DNA from: DATKDF01 sp963752045
GTDB lineage: Bacteria > Acidobacteriota > Vicinamibacteria > Vicinamibacterales > SCN-69-37
NCBI GenBank assembly: GCA_963752045.1
Contig: CAVVWN010000008.1
Location: forward strand, 806,001 to 870,000
Length of the DNA stretch: 64,000 nucleotides
Reading direction: 5' to 3'
Part shown: positions 25,601 through 38,288 of the stretch, one piece after another
Numbering within the stretch: position 1 is the first letter of the stretch
Layout of the letters: each line of letters starts with the position of its first letter
Program-made: the position numbers and the translations under genes
Notes under the pieces: model-generated
Told to the model about the DNA's origin: nothing
Seen by the model: only the letters and a program-made list of their open reading frames with translations
The model's database searches: none

Positions 25601-26367
25601 ATGCCGGCGAGCTGCAGGCGCCGGAGAGGCGCCTCGCGGCCGTCTCGACGCCCGACGATGATGAAGAGGCGGAGGCGTCTGTGGCCGACCAGCCCGAGGC
25701 TGCCGTGCCTGCGGGCGACGAGCCGATGACCCCCGACGAGGTGATGGCGGACCTCAAGGGCAGGATCGATCGGCTCGGGCCGGTGAACATGATGGCCATC
25801 GAGCAGTTCGACGAACTCGAGACCAGGCACCAGTTCCTGACCACGCAGCGGAAGGATCTGCTCGACTCGATCGCGCAGACCGGAGAGGCGATTCGCAAGA
25901 TCGACAAGACGACCCGCGAGAGGTTCGAGGAAGCGTTCGCCTCGATCAATACGCATTTCCAGACCACATTCACGACGCTGTTCGCGGGCGGCCGCGCCGG
26001 TCTCGTGCTGATCGACCAGGAGAACGACCCCGAGAGCGGCATCGACATCATCGCGCAGCCTCCCGGGAAGCGGCTCCAGAACGTGCAGCTCCTCTCGGGC
26101 GGAGAGAAGGCACTGACGGCGATGGCGCTGATGTTCGCGATCTTCAAGCACCGTCCGAGCCCGTTCTGCCTGCTCGACGAGATCGACGCCCCGCTCGACG
26201 ACGCCAACATCGGCCGCTTCGTCGAGATGCTCCAGGGGATGCAGTCGCACACCCAGTTCATCCTCATCACGCACAACCGGAAGACCATGGAGATCGCCGA
26301 CCGTCTCTACGGCGTGACGATGGAAGAGCCAGGCGTGTCGAAACTGATCTCCCTGCAGTTGAACTGA
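22678..26367 (+). CDS. smc: Chromosome partition protein SMC
   Basis: 1229-aa ATPase that folds and segregates the chromosome. N-terminal head with Walker A GPNGCGKSN (about residues 32-40) and the family opening MRLSKLHIAGFKSFPDRAEL; long coiled-coil arms rich in Glu, Arg and Ala; hinge around residues 510-680; C-terminal head with signature LLSGGEKALTAMALMFAIF and Walker B PFCLLDEIDAPLDD. An acidic insert (DDDEEAEASVADQPEA) lies in the second arm just before the C-terminal head. The length is normal. Reading frame is intact over 3.7 kb, in contrast to the broken genes nearby. No scpA/scpB is adjacent. Confidence 0.96.
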   Translation: MRLSKLHIAGFKSFPDRAELGFESGVTAIVGPNGCGKSNVVDAITWVLGEQSAKSLRGERMEDIIFSGSDARKPTAAAEVRLKLTNVAQAAMPAVALDVDALLDEQPIVTRDVEIGRRLYRSGESEYLIDGEVCRLRDVHDLLMDSGLGVKAYAVIEQGKIGQILSSRPAERRALIEEAAGVTKYKARRRSAELKLEAARQNLTRIDDIIFEVEKQRGALKRQAARARRYRRLREELRRWEQVQFAHRHESLTREIEAAEARLEDARAREAAAAAQLSGLETALEALRLDLSEAESGLTGLRERVHAHELDMGRAQQQVQFDRLQIEDLARQAEAFDAERRELEARRGPAAEAIDAQRRAAAAARTALEQARAAVDACTAEYREALTAVQSVEQESDSTRAAVLASNATLSALAQARDNAAAIRERVAVERERLDLEARELSAELERTASDERASVIQLEDARAELERLRAERAAGQEAVARSRAERDELVRVLAEEKRRLAAREARLRSLEEIEASRATFGDAARFLLGESGGPLDCAGAVADHLQVDRSFERAVDALLGDALQHVLVHDLADVPRALTLLSEANAGRCGFLVLGEAPAGEATPPLVVPPGARSLSDVVRPIGPHSRAVAGLIPSALIVTSFEEARRLAPTVAVPVATLAGEVFRGNWHVEGGSRQDVRGILESRAEAASLREEVAALEAAIGASADRLGACEGNLPLRESALSALVVSLHEHEKAIVGLEARGSRLAEERSRVERRLAVIGTEQQRAEGEESAAESRRAEAAAVIAAHETRQAEAQGELSGVLARLQSARDAAEAVMRRVTEARAEQAALGERVTGLDNDLARLEESARDLEVRVRGRQADIERTETRRVELRAAIAETERRLDEGVVTLEDLTVQLRAADERVAAVRGQFAGREHGIKEARHGLESIRSEVAHLQVANATAASDLAHLASTCLETVGAPIEDVVVLVARMEDAGELQAPERRLAAVSTPDDDEEAEASVADQPEAAVPAGDEPMTPDEVMADLKGRIDRLGPVNMMAIEQFDELETRHQFLTTQRKDLLDSIAQTGEAIRKIDKTTRERFEEAFASINTHFQTTFTTLFAGGRAGLVLIDQENDPESGIDIIAQPPGKRLQNVQLLSGGEKALTAMALMFAIFKHRPSPFCLLDEIDAPLDDANIGRFVEMLQGMQSHTQFILITHNRKTMEIADRLYGVTMEEPGVSKLISLQLN

Positions 26368-26405
26368 GAGCGCGCCCGCCGGCGTCGGCCGGCAGCCGGA
26401 TCGGC

Positions 26406-27560
26406 ATGAACGAATCGAGGGCCAGTCGATATCAGCGGCGGCGGCGCCGCGGCCGTGCGGCAGGGGTGGCCGCCGTCGCGGCCGCGCTCGCGCTGGTCGC
26501 CTTCACGCCCTTCGGCGCCTCGATGGCGGCGGCTGCCGAAGCCGCCGGAGGGGCGGCGCCCGTGTGGGCCGGGGCCGCGGTCTCCCTCGTGCTCTTCGCC
26601 GTGTCGGTGGCGACACTCCTCGCCGCGGCGGCGTTCCTGGGGCGGCTCGCTGGCGGCCGAAGTCTCCGCGACGCCGCCCGTGCTCCAGGCGGTCGGCCGC
26701 GTTCGACCCTCCTGACGGACGCTCAGACCCTGGCGGGCGGCGTGGCCGCGTTCGTGTACTCGGCCATCGTGGTTCAGGTGTCCATCGGCAGCGCGGGGCG
26801 ATGGTGGTGGCTCGCGGCCGGTCTGGGTATCGCGGCCGGTCTCCTGCTCGCCCTCCACGCCGCGCCGGTCCTCATCGCCGCACTCGCGCGCGCGCGGCCG
26901 CTGAGCTCGCCCTCGCTCGCAGCACGGCTGCGAGCCCTGTCCGAGCAGGCAGGGGTTCCGCTTCGAAGCGTGGAGGAGTTTTCCACCGACGAGACGGACG
27001 ATGCGACGGCGTTCGTGGCGGGCCTCGGACGGCACCCTCGCGTGTTTCTCGCGTCGACGCTGATTCAGGACTGGCAGGAGGACGAGATCGCCGTCGTCGT
27101 GGCCCACGAGCTCGGCCATCACCGTCGGGGTGATCTCTGGCGGACCCTGGCCGTCGATGCAGCCGTCGTCGTGGCTGGCCTCTGGCTGGCGAGCCGCGTC
27201 GTGAGCGCGCAGGACCTCGAGCGCGGCCTGACCGCACTCCCGGCCGTCGCGTGGGTTGCCGGCATGGTCTGGGTCGCATCGACGCCCCTCAGGAACGCCC
27301 AGTCGCGTCACCACGAGCGTCAGGCCGACGCCTTCGCCATTCGACTGACGGGCCGCGCCGACGCCTTGTCGACCGTCGTGCGCCGTCTGGGAGCCCGACA
27401 CCTTGCCGAAGACCGGCCGTCGCGTCTGGCCCGCTGGTTCGCCTACCGGCACCCGTCGGTGCCGGAACGGCTCGCAGCGGCCCGTAGGGCAGATCCGGCG
27501 GCGCCTGGGGAAGTCGGTCGACCGAGGGGACCGTCAGCGGACCGGCCGACGAGTGACTAG
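26406..27560 (+). CDS. M48-family membrane metalloprotease
   Basis: 384 aa. Several hydrophobic segments in the first 160 residues and two more around 255-300 flank the zinc site HELGHHRRGD (HExxH). The third ligand lies in RHHERQADAFAIRLTG. This is the BlaR1/HtpX/Ste24 type of integral-membrane zinc protease, and the size fits Ste24-like rather than HtpX (about 290 aa). It is in the same direction as smc, 38 bp after it. It ends in CTAG, whose complement is the stop of the convergent cupredoxin gene, so the two genes overlap by 4 bp. Confidence 0.88.
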   Translation: MNESRASRYQRRRRRGRAAGVAAVAAALALVAFTPFGASMAAAAEAAGGAAPVWAGAAVSLVLFAVSVATLLAAAAFLGRLAGGRSLRDAARAPGGRPRSTLLTDAQTLAGGVAAFVYSAIVVQVSIGSAGRWWWLAAGLGIAAGLLLALHAAPVLIAALARARPLSSPSLAARLRALSEQAGVPLRSVEEFSTDETDDATAFVAGLGRHPRVFLASTLIQDWQEDEIAVVVAHELGHHRRGDLWRTLAVDAAVVVAGLWLASRVVSAQDLERGLTALPAVAWVAGMVWVASTPLRNAQSRHHERQADAFAIRLTGRADALSTVVRRLGARHLAEDRPSRLARWFAYRHPSVPERLAAARRADPAAPGEVGRPRGPSADRPTSD

Positions 27561-27953
27561 CGTGCGGTGACCACCAGCGTGCCGTGGAGCTCGCGACGGC
27601 ATCGCTCGTCGATGGCCAGATTGCAGTAGATTCGTGAACTCGCCGACCTGGTTTGCGTGGAACTCGAACGTGACCGGCTTGCCGGGCTCTGCACGCCGGC
27701 TGATGCGGTACTCGTCGATCGTGAAGCTGTGCGGAATGTCCTCGGCCGAGAACGTGACGCGAACGATGTCGTCGAGCGCGACCCGGATCTGGGCCTCGTC
27801 GCGGCCGTCCACGGTGTACGCGTAACGGCGGGCCGAGACGGAGAACTCGCGCTTGCTCTGGGCGAGCAGGATCGACCCCGCCAGCACGAGCAGGGTGCCG
27901 GCGACCAGGCAGGTTGCCCAACCTGGCATCACACGGGACCGGGCGGTACTCAT
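27557..27953 (-). CDS. Cupredoxin-like exported protein, one +1 frame break
   Basis: About 131 aa if one base is skipped near 27629-27636. The upstream frame gives a signal/anchor segment (LVAGTLLVLAGSILLAQS), then a beta-sandwich with FSAEDIPHSFTIDEY, where the first copper His would lie. In the other frame the protein continues YCNLAIDERCRRELHGTLVV, supplying the Cys and second His of a cytochrome-oxidase-subunit-II-like copper site, then a stop at CTAG. Without the shift the copper site is lost. Removing one A from ACGAATCTAC would restore the frame. Electron carrier or copper protein in the periplasm. Confidence 0.72.
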
Positions 27954-28009
27954 AGACCCTCCCTGGAGTCAGACGCCGAACGTGTCCAACCGGCCGGGAG
28001 CCAGCCGGG

Positions 28010-30220
<2,211 letters not shown>

Positions 30221-30290
30221 GGGTGGTCAGTCGTCTCAGGGGAACACGGGAACATGGGGTCTACACGCGTCGTGGCCGCACGCACCGCCA

Positions 30291-30347
30291 GCCGGCCATC
30301 CACCGCGGTCCGTGGCCTCGGCGGATGTGCAACCGGACATGGCCGGC
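30291..30347 (-). promoter_or_regulatory. Hairpin between rpsO and pnp
   Basis: GCCGGCCAT (30291-30299) pairs with ATGGCCGGC (30339-30347) around a 39-nt loop that can form inner pairs. It starts 4 nt after the rpsO stop. By analogy with the RNase III-processed pnp leader of E. coli it may regulate pnp; no U-tract follows, so it is a poor terminator. Confidence 0.45.
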
Positions 30348-30351
30348 CGTC

Positions 30352-30618
30352 CTACTTGCGGATACCAAGCCGTCGAATCAGCTCGGCGTAGCGGTCGGCG
30401 TCCTTCCGCTTCAGGTAGTCGAGCAGCCTCCGCCGCTGGCCGACGAGCTTCAGGAGCCCGCGCCGGGAGTGGTGGTCCTTGACGTGTGTCTTGAAGTGCT
30501 CGGTCAGGTAATTGATGCGCTCGCTCAGAATCGCCACCTGCACCTCCGGAGAGCCGGTGTCGGACTCGTGGGTGCGGTAGGCTCCGATGACTTCGGTCTT
30601 ACGGTCGTTCGTCAGCAC
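30352..30618 (-). CDS. rpsO: 30S ribosomal protein S15
   Basis: 88 aa, full length. Typical motifs are DTGSPEVQVAILSERINYLT, HFKTHVKDHHSRRGLLKLVG and RRRLLDYLKRKD. It binds 16S rRNA and helps assemble the 30S platform. The start is GTG with GGAGGG 6 nt upstream. It lies in the truB-rpsO-pnp order found widely in bacteria. Confidence 0.97.
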   Translation of the reverse strand: MLTNDRKTEVIGAYRTHESDTGSPEVQVAILSERINYLTEHFKTHVKDHHSRRGLLKLVGQRRRLLDYLKRKDADRYAELIRRLGIRK

Positions 30619-30710
30619 TGAGTGCCCTCCACGGACGGCCCAGAACGCGCGTCGAGCGCAACCAAACCGCCGTTTTCAAGGTTTCCGCCATTGCTGGCCG
30701 TGACAAAGAG

Positions 30711-31607
30711 TTAATCGTAGCCGAGTACCACCGCCGGATGCAAAGCGCCGCCCCGGGATCCGGCCAGCGCCACGAGCCGCCCGTCGGGTCCGAGCAGGCG
30801 GACGGGGCCACCCAAACCGGAGGGCGGTACGGCGCGACCGGCCAGATGTTCGGGTCCGACCGGATTGCCGTGAGCGGCCCGCTTGAGGCCTGCCTCGGTC
30901 AGTTCCACGGCCGGCAAATCCGCCAGGGCCGCGGCAGGCGTCATGAGGTGCGAGGCCACGTCCGGACCGAGCCGTTCGGCCTCGTCCAGTCCGATCGCGT
31001 CCGACACGTCGAACGGCCCGCTGCCGGTCCGCCGCAGGCTCTCGAGATGGCCTCCGCACCCGAGCCGCTCCCCGAGGTCTCGGGCAAGCGCCCTGACGTA
31101 GAACCCGGTCGATACCGTCAGGCGAATCGTGGCCGAGTCGTCGGTGCGTCTGGTGAGCTCCAGCCGCCTGACGGTGACCTCCACCGGCCGGAGTTCGAAG
31201 TCTGCCTGACGTCGCGCCAGCTCATAGGCGCGGCGGCCCTGGAGCTTCTTGGCTGAATGACGCGGCGGGACTTGAGGGAAGGTGCCGACGAAGCTCTCGA
31301 GGGCGGCGGCAAGCGCCGCGTCATCCGGACGACGCACCGACGGCTCGCCCAGTGGCTGGCCTTCGGCATCGTCGGTCTCCGTGTACCACCCGAAGCGAAT
31401 CGTCGCCTCGTAGGTCTTGTCACGACCCGAGAGCAGCGAGGCGATTCTGGTCGCCCGGCCGAGCACCAGCGGCAGCAGACCGGTCGCGCGAGGGTCGAGG
31501 GTGCCGGTGTGGCCGATGCTCCGCTCGCCGGTCGATCGGCGGAGCCTCGCCACCACGTCGTGCGAGGTCGGGCCGGCCGGCTTGTCGATGAGGAGAACGC
31601 CGTCCAT
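30711..31607 (-). CDS. truB: tRNA pseudouridine(55) synthase
   Basis: 298 aa from ATG31607. Makes pseudouridine 55 in tRNA. Opens with the family start MDGVLLIDKPAGPTSHDVVA; the catalytic Asp is in HTGTLDPRATGLLPLVLG, and YRF-type residues and GFYVRALARDLGE are present. An alternative ATG at 31637 directly follows the nrnA stop and would add ten residues (VAGGSGRRA). It lies in the translation operon between nrnA and rpsO. Confidence 0.94.
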   Translation of the reverse strand: MDGVLLIDKPAGPTSHDVVARLRRSTGERSIGHTGTLDPRATGLLPLVLGRATRIASLLSGRDKTYEATIRFGWYTETDDAEGQPLGEPSVRRPDDAALAAALESFVGTFPQVPPRHSAKKLQGRRAYELARRQADFELRPVEVTVRRLELTRRTDDSATIRLTVSTGFYVRALARDLGERLGCGGHLESLRRTGSGPFDVSDAIGLDEAERLGPDVASHLMTPAAALADLPAVELTEAGLKRAAHGNPVGPEHLAGRAVPPSGLGGPVRLLGPDGRLVALAGSRGGALHPAVVLGYD

Positions 31608-31637
31608 GGCGCGTCGCCCGCTCCCGCCCGCAACCAT

Positions 31638-32618
31638 TCAGGACGCGCTCGTCTGGCCGGCCGCCGCATCGACGGCGGCCGCCATGGCCGCGATCAGGCG
31701 GGGCTTCTCGGCGGCGCAGTCGCCGGTGATCGTGCAGCCGGCGGCATTGCGGTGCCCGCCACCATCCCAGAGCATCGCAACCCCGCGAACGTCGATCGGC
31801 CCTTTCGATCGCAGGCTCACCCGATGCGAGCCGTCCGGCTGGCGCTTGCAGAGCGCGACCGCCACGACATCGCGGGCGGCCAGTGGCAGGTTGACCAGGC
31901 CCTCGATGTCGTCGGTCGTCGCGCCACTCGCGTCGAGCATGGTCTCGTCCACATAGAGGAACGCGATGCGCTCGTCGTGGTGCAGTTCCATGCCACTGAG
32001 CATGGCGCCAGTGAGCTTGACCCGGCCGACACCGAAGTTGTCGAAAATCTGGCGCGACAGATCGGCCGGTGACACGCCGGTGAGCACGATCCGCCGGCAG
32101 ATGTCGAACGTCCTCGCGCTCATCGGGCCGTAGCGGAAGCCGCCGGTGTCGGTCGCGATGGCCAGGTAGAGGTGCGCGGCGATGTCGGGCGTCCAGCGCA
32201 CGCCCAGTTCGTCGATGATGTCGGCCACCATCTCGCCGCAGGCCGCCGCCGTGGCGTCGAACCAGTTGACCGTGCCGTAGTCGGTGTTGCCCAGGTGATG
32301 GTCGATGTTGATGATGGCGGCGCGTTCGAGGCCGGTGACGCCCGGCCGACCGAGGTCGCCGCATTCGAGCACCACGACCGCGTCGGCCGGCGCGTCGGTG
32401 TGCGGCGTGACTTCGACCCGGTCGACCGCGGGAAAGCCGAGATACGGCCCGGGCACCGGATCCCGGTCGACGAAGCGCACTCGCTTGCCGAGCGCTTCGA
32501 GCGCGAGCCCCAGCGCAATCTGGGATCCGATCGCATCACCGTCCGGCCGCGCGTGAGAGGTCAGGAGAAAGGTGTCGTGCGACCGGAGCGCGCGGGCGAC
32601 GATGGCAGCCGAGCTCAT
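31638..32618 (-). CDS. nrnA: DHH-family oligoribonuclease / pAp phosphatase (NrnA)
   Basis: 326 aa. DHH domain with HARPDGDAIGSQIALGLALE (DxD metal ligands), VVVLECGDLG and NIDHHLGNTDYG. DHHA1 domain ends with WDGGGHRNAAGCTI (the GGGH motif). It degrades short RNA oligomers and dephosphorylates pAp. It overlaps rbfA by 4 nt and sits between rbfA and truB, a common bacterial order. Confidence 0.92.
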   Translation of the reverse strand: MSSAAIVARALRSHDTFLLTSHARPDGDAIGSQIALGLALEALGKRVRFVDRDPVPGPYLGFPAVDRVEVTPHTDAPADAVVVLECGDLGRPGVTGLERAAIINIDHHLGNTDYGTVNWFDATAAACGEMVADIIDELGVRWTPDIAAHLYLAIATDTGGFRYGPMSARTFDICRRIVLTGVSPADLSRQIFDNFGVGRVKLTGAMLSGMELHHDERIAFLYVDETMLDASGATTDDIEGLVNLPLAARDVVAVALCKRQPDGSHRVSLRSKGPIDVRGVAMLWDGGGHRNAAGCTITGDCAAEKPRLIAAMAAAVDAAAGQTSAS

Positions 32619-33034
32619 GTGGGGTCGGTCTCCTTGGTGTCGTCCGCGTCTGTGGCGGCCTCGTCGGCGATGGGTTCCCGGCTGCGCCGCTCAGCCTCGA
32701 GGTCGAGCAGGATCTTCTCGATCCGCTCCTGGTTCTCGATGCTCTCGTCGAACTGAAACTGCAGGTCGGGCACGCGCCTCAGGCGGATGCGCTGGCTGAG
32801 CTGGCGGCGCAGGAACGGCCGCGCGCGCTCGAGCGCGCGCGCCGTGTCGCGCCGCTGCCGGTCGTCGCCGATCTGTGTGTAGTAGACGCGCGCCAGCTGC
32901 AGGTCCGGAGACACCTTCACCCGCGTGAGGGTCACGAATCCGATGCCCGGATCGTGCACGTCGCGCTGGAGCATCTGGCTGAGCTCCTGCCTGATCTCTT
33001 CGCCGACCCGATCCGGCCGCGCTCCCTGTCCCAT
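32615..33034 (-). CDS. rbfA: 30S ribosome-binding factor A
   Basis: 139 aa, KH-like fold protein for late 30S maturation and cold adaptation. Motifs are RVGEEIRQELSQMLQRDVHD, VTLTRVKVSPDLQLARVYY and LRRVPDLQFQFDESIE. The last 25 residues are acidic (EPIADEAATDADDTKETDP). There is one base between it and the upstream DUF503 gene, and a 4-nt overlap with nrnA. Confidence 0.95.
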   Translation of the reverse strand: MGQGARPDRVGEEIRQELSQMLQRDVHDPGIGFVTLTRVKVSPDLQLARVYYTQIGDDRQRRDTARALERARPFLRRQLSQRIRLRRVPDLQFQFDESIENQERIEKILLDLEAERRSREPIADEAATDADDTKETDPT

Positions 33035-33035
33035 G

Positions 33036-33341
33036 TCAGCGAATGAACTCCATGTGGCTGCTCGTCACGGCGTCGGGCTCCAGACGTTCGATGGTCTCGA
33101 GGGCAGCCTGAAGCGTCCGTTCCGCCATCTGGTCCGATGAGGCCACCGTCACGATGCCCAGGCCGGCCCGTTGCCACAGGTCCAGGTGTTCGACTTCGGC
33201 CACCGCCACGTTCTGCGCGCCAAGCCGGTCCTTCAGCCGCCGCAGCACCATGCGCTTGTCCTTGAGGGACCGGCACAGGGGCATGTGCAACTCGACGCTC
33301 AGGACCGCCACCGTCATCGCGAGATCGGGGCCGTTCGACAT
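33036..33341 (-). CDS. ylxP: DUF503 family protein (YlxP-like)
   Basis: 101 aa from ATG33341, chosen for the upstream GGAG and CAGG; ATG33317 is the alternative. Family features: VAVLSVELHMPLCRSLKDKR, VLRRLKDRLGAQ and AEVEHLDLWQRAGLGIVTVA. YlxP proteins lie between infB and rbfA in many genomes and are implicated in 30S assembly. The order here is the same. Confidence 0.9.
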   Translation of the reverse strand: MSNGPDLAMTVAVLSVELHMPLCRSLKDKRMVLRRLKDRLGAQNVAVAEVEHLDLWQRAGLGIVTVASSDQMAERTLQAALETIERLEPDAVTSSHMEFIR

Positions 33342-33375
33342 GCCTGCCCGCTCCGGCCGCACTGGCCGGACCGGC

Positions 33376-36087
<2,712 letters not shown>

Positions 36088-36158
36088 TGCGGCTCCCTTA
36101 CCTCAACGTCTCAATCGTGCGCTCGCCGACGGCGCCGAGCGCGCTCGTGCTCGTGTTT

Positions 36159-37601
36159 CTACGGTTTCCCGTCGGCGTCGGGCACGGTCTCGGCACCCGT
36201 CTCGGCGCCTGGTTCGGCGGCAGCCGCGTCTTCGGCGGGCGTTTCGACGGCCGCCGCCTCGGCGGCCGCGGCTGCTTCGGCGGCCGCGGCTGCTTCCGCT
36301 TCGGCCCGCTCGGCCGCCAGCAGGTCGAGTCGCGTCTTTTCCGTCGCGGCCGAGGCCAGCACCGCCTCGACGGTCTCAGCGTCGAAACCCGGCAGCCCGG
36401 CAAGCGCGTCGGCACCGGCCTCGATGACCTTCTCGACCGTGTCGTACCCGGCGTTGCGCAGGGCGGCCACGACTTCGTCGTGGATTTCCGGCAGTTCGAG
36501 GGGTGGCGCCGTCTCGCCGACCGAGCCGAAGTCGATGCCGGCCAGCTGCGCCTCGACCTCCTGGCGCTTCTCCTCGTCGCTCTTGATGTCGATCTTCCAT
36601 CCGCTCAGCTTGGCGGCGAGCCTGACGTTCTGGCCCTTCTTGCCGATGGCGAGCGACAACTGCCGGTCTTCGACGACCACCTCCATCACGCGCTGCTCGT
36701 CGTCGACGATGCTGACGCGCTGGACGCGAGCCGGGCTGAGCGCCTTGGTCACAAACTGCACCGGATCGTCCGACCACTCGACGATGTCGATCTTCTCGCC
36801 GCGCAGCTCGCGGATGATGGCCTGCACGCGCGTGCCGCGCATGCCGACGCACGCGCCCACCGGGTCGACGTCACGCTCGCGCGAGTCGACGGCCACCTTG
36901 GCCCGATCGCCCGCTTCGCGTACCGCCCCGCGAATGATGACCGTGCCGTCGTAAATCTCCGGCACTTCCTGTTCGAAGAGCTTGATGAGCAGCGCCGGGT
37001 CGGTGCGGGACAGGATGACCTGCGGTCCCTTGGCGTTCTTCGTCACGGCCTTGATCACGGCCCGCACGCGGTCGCCGATGGCGTAGTTTTCCGCTCGCGA
37101 CTGTTCCTTGCGCGGCAGCTGCGCTTCGACGCGGCCGATTTCGGCGATGATGTCGCCGCTCTCGAACCGCTTCACCGTGGCGTTGACGACTTCGCCGACG
37201 CGTTCGCTGAATTCGGCGTACACCTTCTCGCGCTCGGCTTCCCGCACGCGCTGGGCGATGACCTGCTTGGCCGTCTGCGCCGCGATGCGGCCGAGCTTGT
37301 CCGTCTCCTTGGGAAACTCGATCTGCATGCCGACTTCGGCTTCGTCGCCGTACAGCTCCTGGGCCTCGACGAGCGAGATTTCACGCGCCGGATTCTCGAC
37401 CGTTTCGACGATCGACCGGACGGCGTAGAGCTCCACCTGCCCCGTGTCCATGTTGAATCGGGAGTGCAGATCCTCGTCGCCCTTGAAGACCTTGCGCGAG
37501 GCCGCCACGTAGGCATCTTCGATCGCGCTGATGACAATCGACGGATCGATGCCTTTGTCCTTCGCGACCACGTCAATCATCTGCTGCAGTTCGGTGACCA
37601 T
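36159..37601 (-). CDS. nusA: Transcription termination/antitermination factor NusA
   Basis: 480 aa. N-terminal RNA-polymerase-binding domain (MVTELQQMIDVVAKDKGIDP), S1 domain (GDIIAEIGRVEAQLPRKEQS), KH domains (VGACVGMRGTRVQAIIREL and AIGKKGQNVRLAAKLSGWK), then one C-terminal helix-hairpin repeat region. It ends in an Ala/Glu-rich tail of about 60 residues (EAAAAAEAAAAAEAAAVETP), which is low in sequence complexity. Second gene of the rimP-nusA-infB operon. A possible attenuator ahead of rimP could let NusA control its own level (inference). Confidence 0.96.
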   Translation of the reverse strand: MVTELQQMIDVVAKDKGIDPSIVISAIEDAYVAASRKVFKGDEDLHSRFNMDTGQVELYAVRSIVETVENPAREISLVEAQELYGDEAEVGMQIEFPKETDKLGRIAAQTAKQVIAQRVREAEREKVYAEFSERVGEVVNATVKRFESGDIIAEIGRVEAQLPRKEQSRAENYAIGDRVRAVIKAVTKNAKGPQVILSRTDPALLIKLFEQEVPEIYDGTVIIRGAVREAGDRAKVAVDSRERDVDPVGACVGMRGTRVQAIIRELRGEKIDIVEWSDDPVQFVTKALSPARVQRVSIVDDEQRVMEVVVEDRQLSLAIGKKGQNVRLAAKLSGWKIDIKSDEEKRQEVEAQLAGIDFGSVGETAPPLELPEIHDEVVAALRNAGYDTVEKVIEAGADALAGLPGFDAETVEAVLASAATEKTRLDLLAAERAEAEAAAAAEAAAAAEAAAVETPAEDAAAAEPGAETGAETVPDADGKP

Positions 37602-37618
37602 GTTCGGTGCTTCCCTCG

Positions 37619-38119
37619 CTAGAACTCCACCTCGAGACGGGCGCGTCGAACGTGCTCGATCGGCACCCGATGCACGCGCCGGCCTTCGGCAATCAGCACG
37701 TGTCCGTCCTCGACGCCCGCCAGCCGGCCTTCGAAGTGCGACTGGCCGTCGACCGGCTCGGTCGTCACGATCTTGGCGAGCCGGCCCGCAAACCGCCGAT
37801 AGTCCGCCTCACCCCGGAGCGGCCGATCCAGTCCGGGCGAGGACACCTCCAGGGTGTACGCCCGGTCGGCGCCGACGGCTTCGTCTTCGACATCGAGCAG
37901 TGCGCTCAGGTCTTCGCTGACCCGGCGGCAGTCGTCGATTCCCACGGGCTCTTCGGTGGCGCCGGGCGACCGACCCGGATCGTCGGGCCGATCGATGACC
38001 ACCCGAAGCACCCACCCGATCGACTCGCGACGGAACTGCACGTCGAAGAGCTCCAAGCCATGCCCGGTGGCAACTCGGGCCGCCATGGCTCGCAACCGTC
38101 CGAGCTCGTCGTCCCGCAT
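37619..38119 (-). CDS. rimP: Ribosome maturation factor RimP
   Basis: 166 aa from ATG38119 (MRDDELGRLRAMAARVATGH), chosen because homologues begin there; the frame is open to 38179. Motifs are GLELFDVQFRR, LRVVIDRPD, GIDDCRRVSEDLSALLDVED, LEVSSPGLDRPLRGEADYRR and a C-terminal SH3-like part ending RARLEVEF. Needed for 30S assembly. First gene of the nusA-infB transcription unit, 17 nt before nusA. Confidence 0.93.
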   Translation of the reverse strand: MRDDELGRLRAMAARVATGHGLELFDVQFRRESIGWVLRVVIDRPDDPGRSPGATEEPVGIDDCRRVSEDLSALLDVEDEAVGADRAYTLEVSSPGLDRPLRGEADYRRFAGRLAKIVTTEPVDGQSHFEGRLAGVEDGHVLIAEGRRVHRVPIEHVRRARLEVEF

Positions 38120-38158
38120 CGATGTCAACGAGTCCGTGTTTACGCCCCGGGAAGGCCC

Positions 38159-38189
38159 AAAAAAACAAATAGTGGGCACGGGCCCACTA
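38159..38189 (-). terminator. Hairpin with U-tract upstream of rimP (terminator or attenuator)
   Basis: Minus-strand hairpin TAGTGGGC / GCCCACTA (38170-38177 with 38182-38189, 4-nt loop), followed by TTTGTTTTTTT. It stands 40 nt before the rimP ATG and downstream of a predicted promoter, so it may attenuate the nusA operon as well as end rimO transcripts. Confidence 0.8.
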
Positions 38190-38219
38190 CCGAAGTCTTT
38201 CCCGTCAAGACCACCCGAA

Positions 38220-38228
38220 AGTATAGCA
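38220..38228 (-). promoter_or_regulatory. Extended -10 promoter of the rimP-nusA-infB operon
   Basis: Minus-strand TGCTATACT: extended TGn plus TATACT. No clear -35 box. The predicted start is near 38213, so the terminator-like hairpin at 38159-38189 and a smaller GTCTT/AAAGAC hairpin lie within the leader. Confidence 0.5.
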
Positions 38229-38288
38229 GAGGCCGCTCACCTCGGACCAGCGATGGCGGCACCCAGCCGCCGACCCCTCGGGAAGCCG

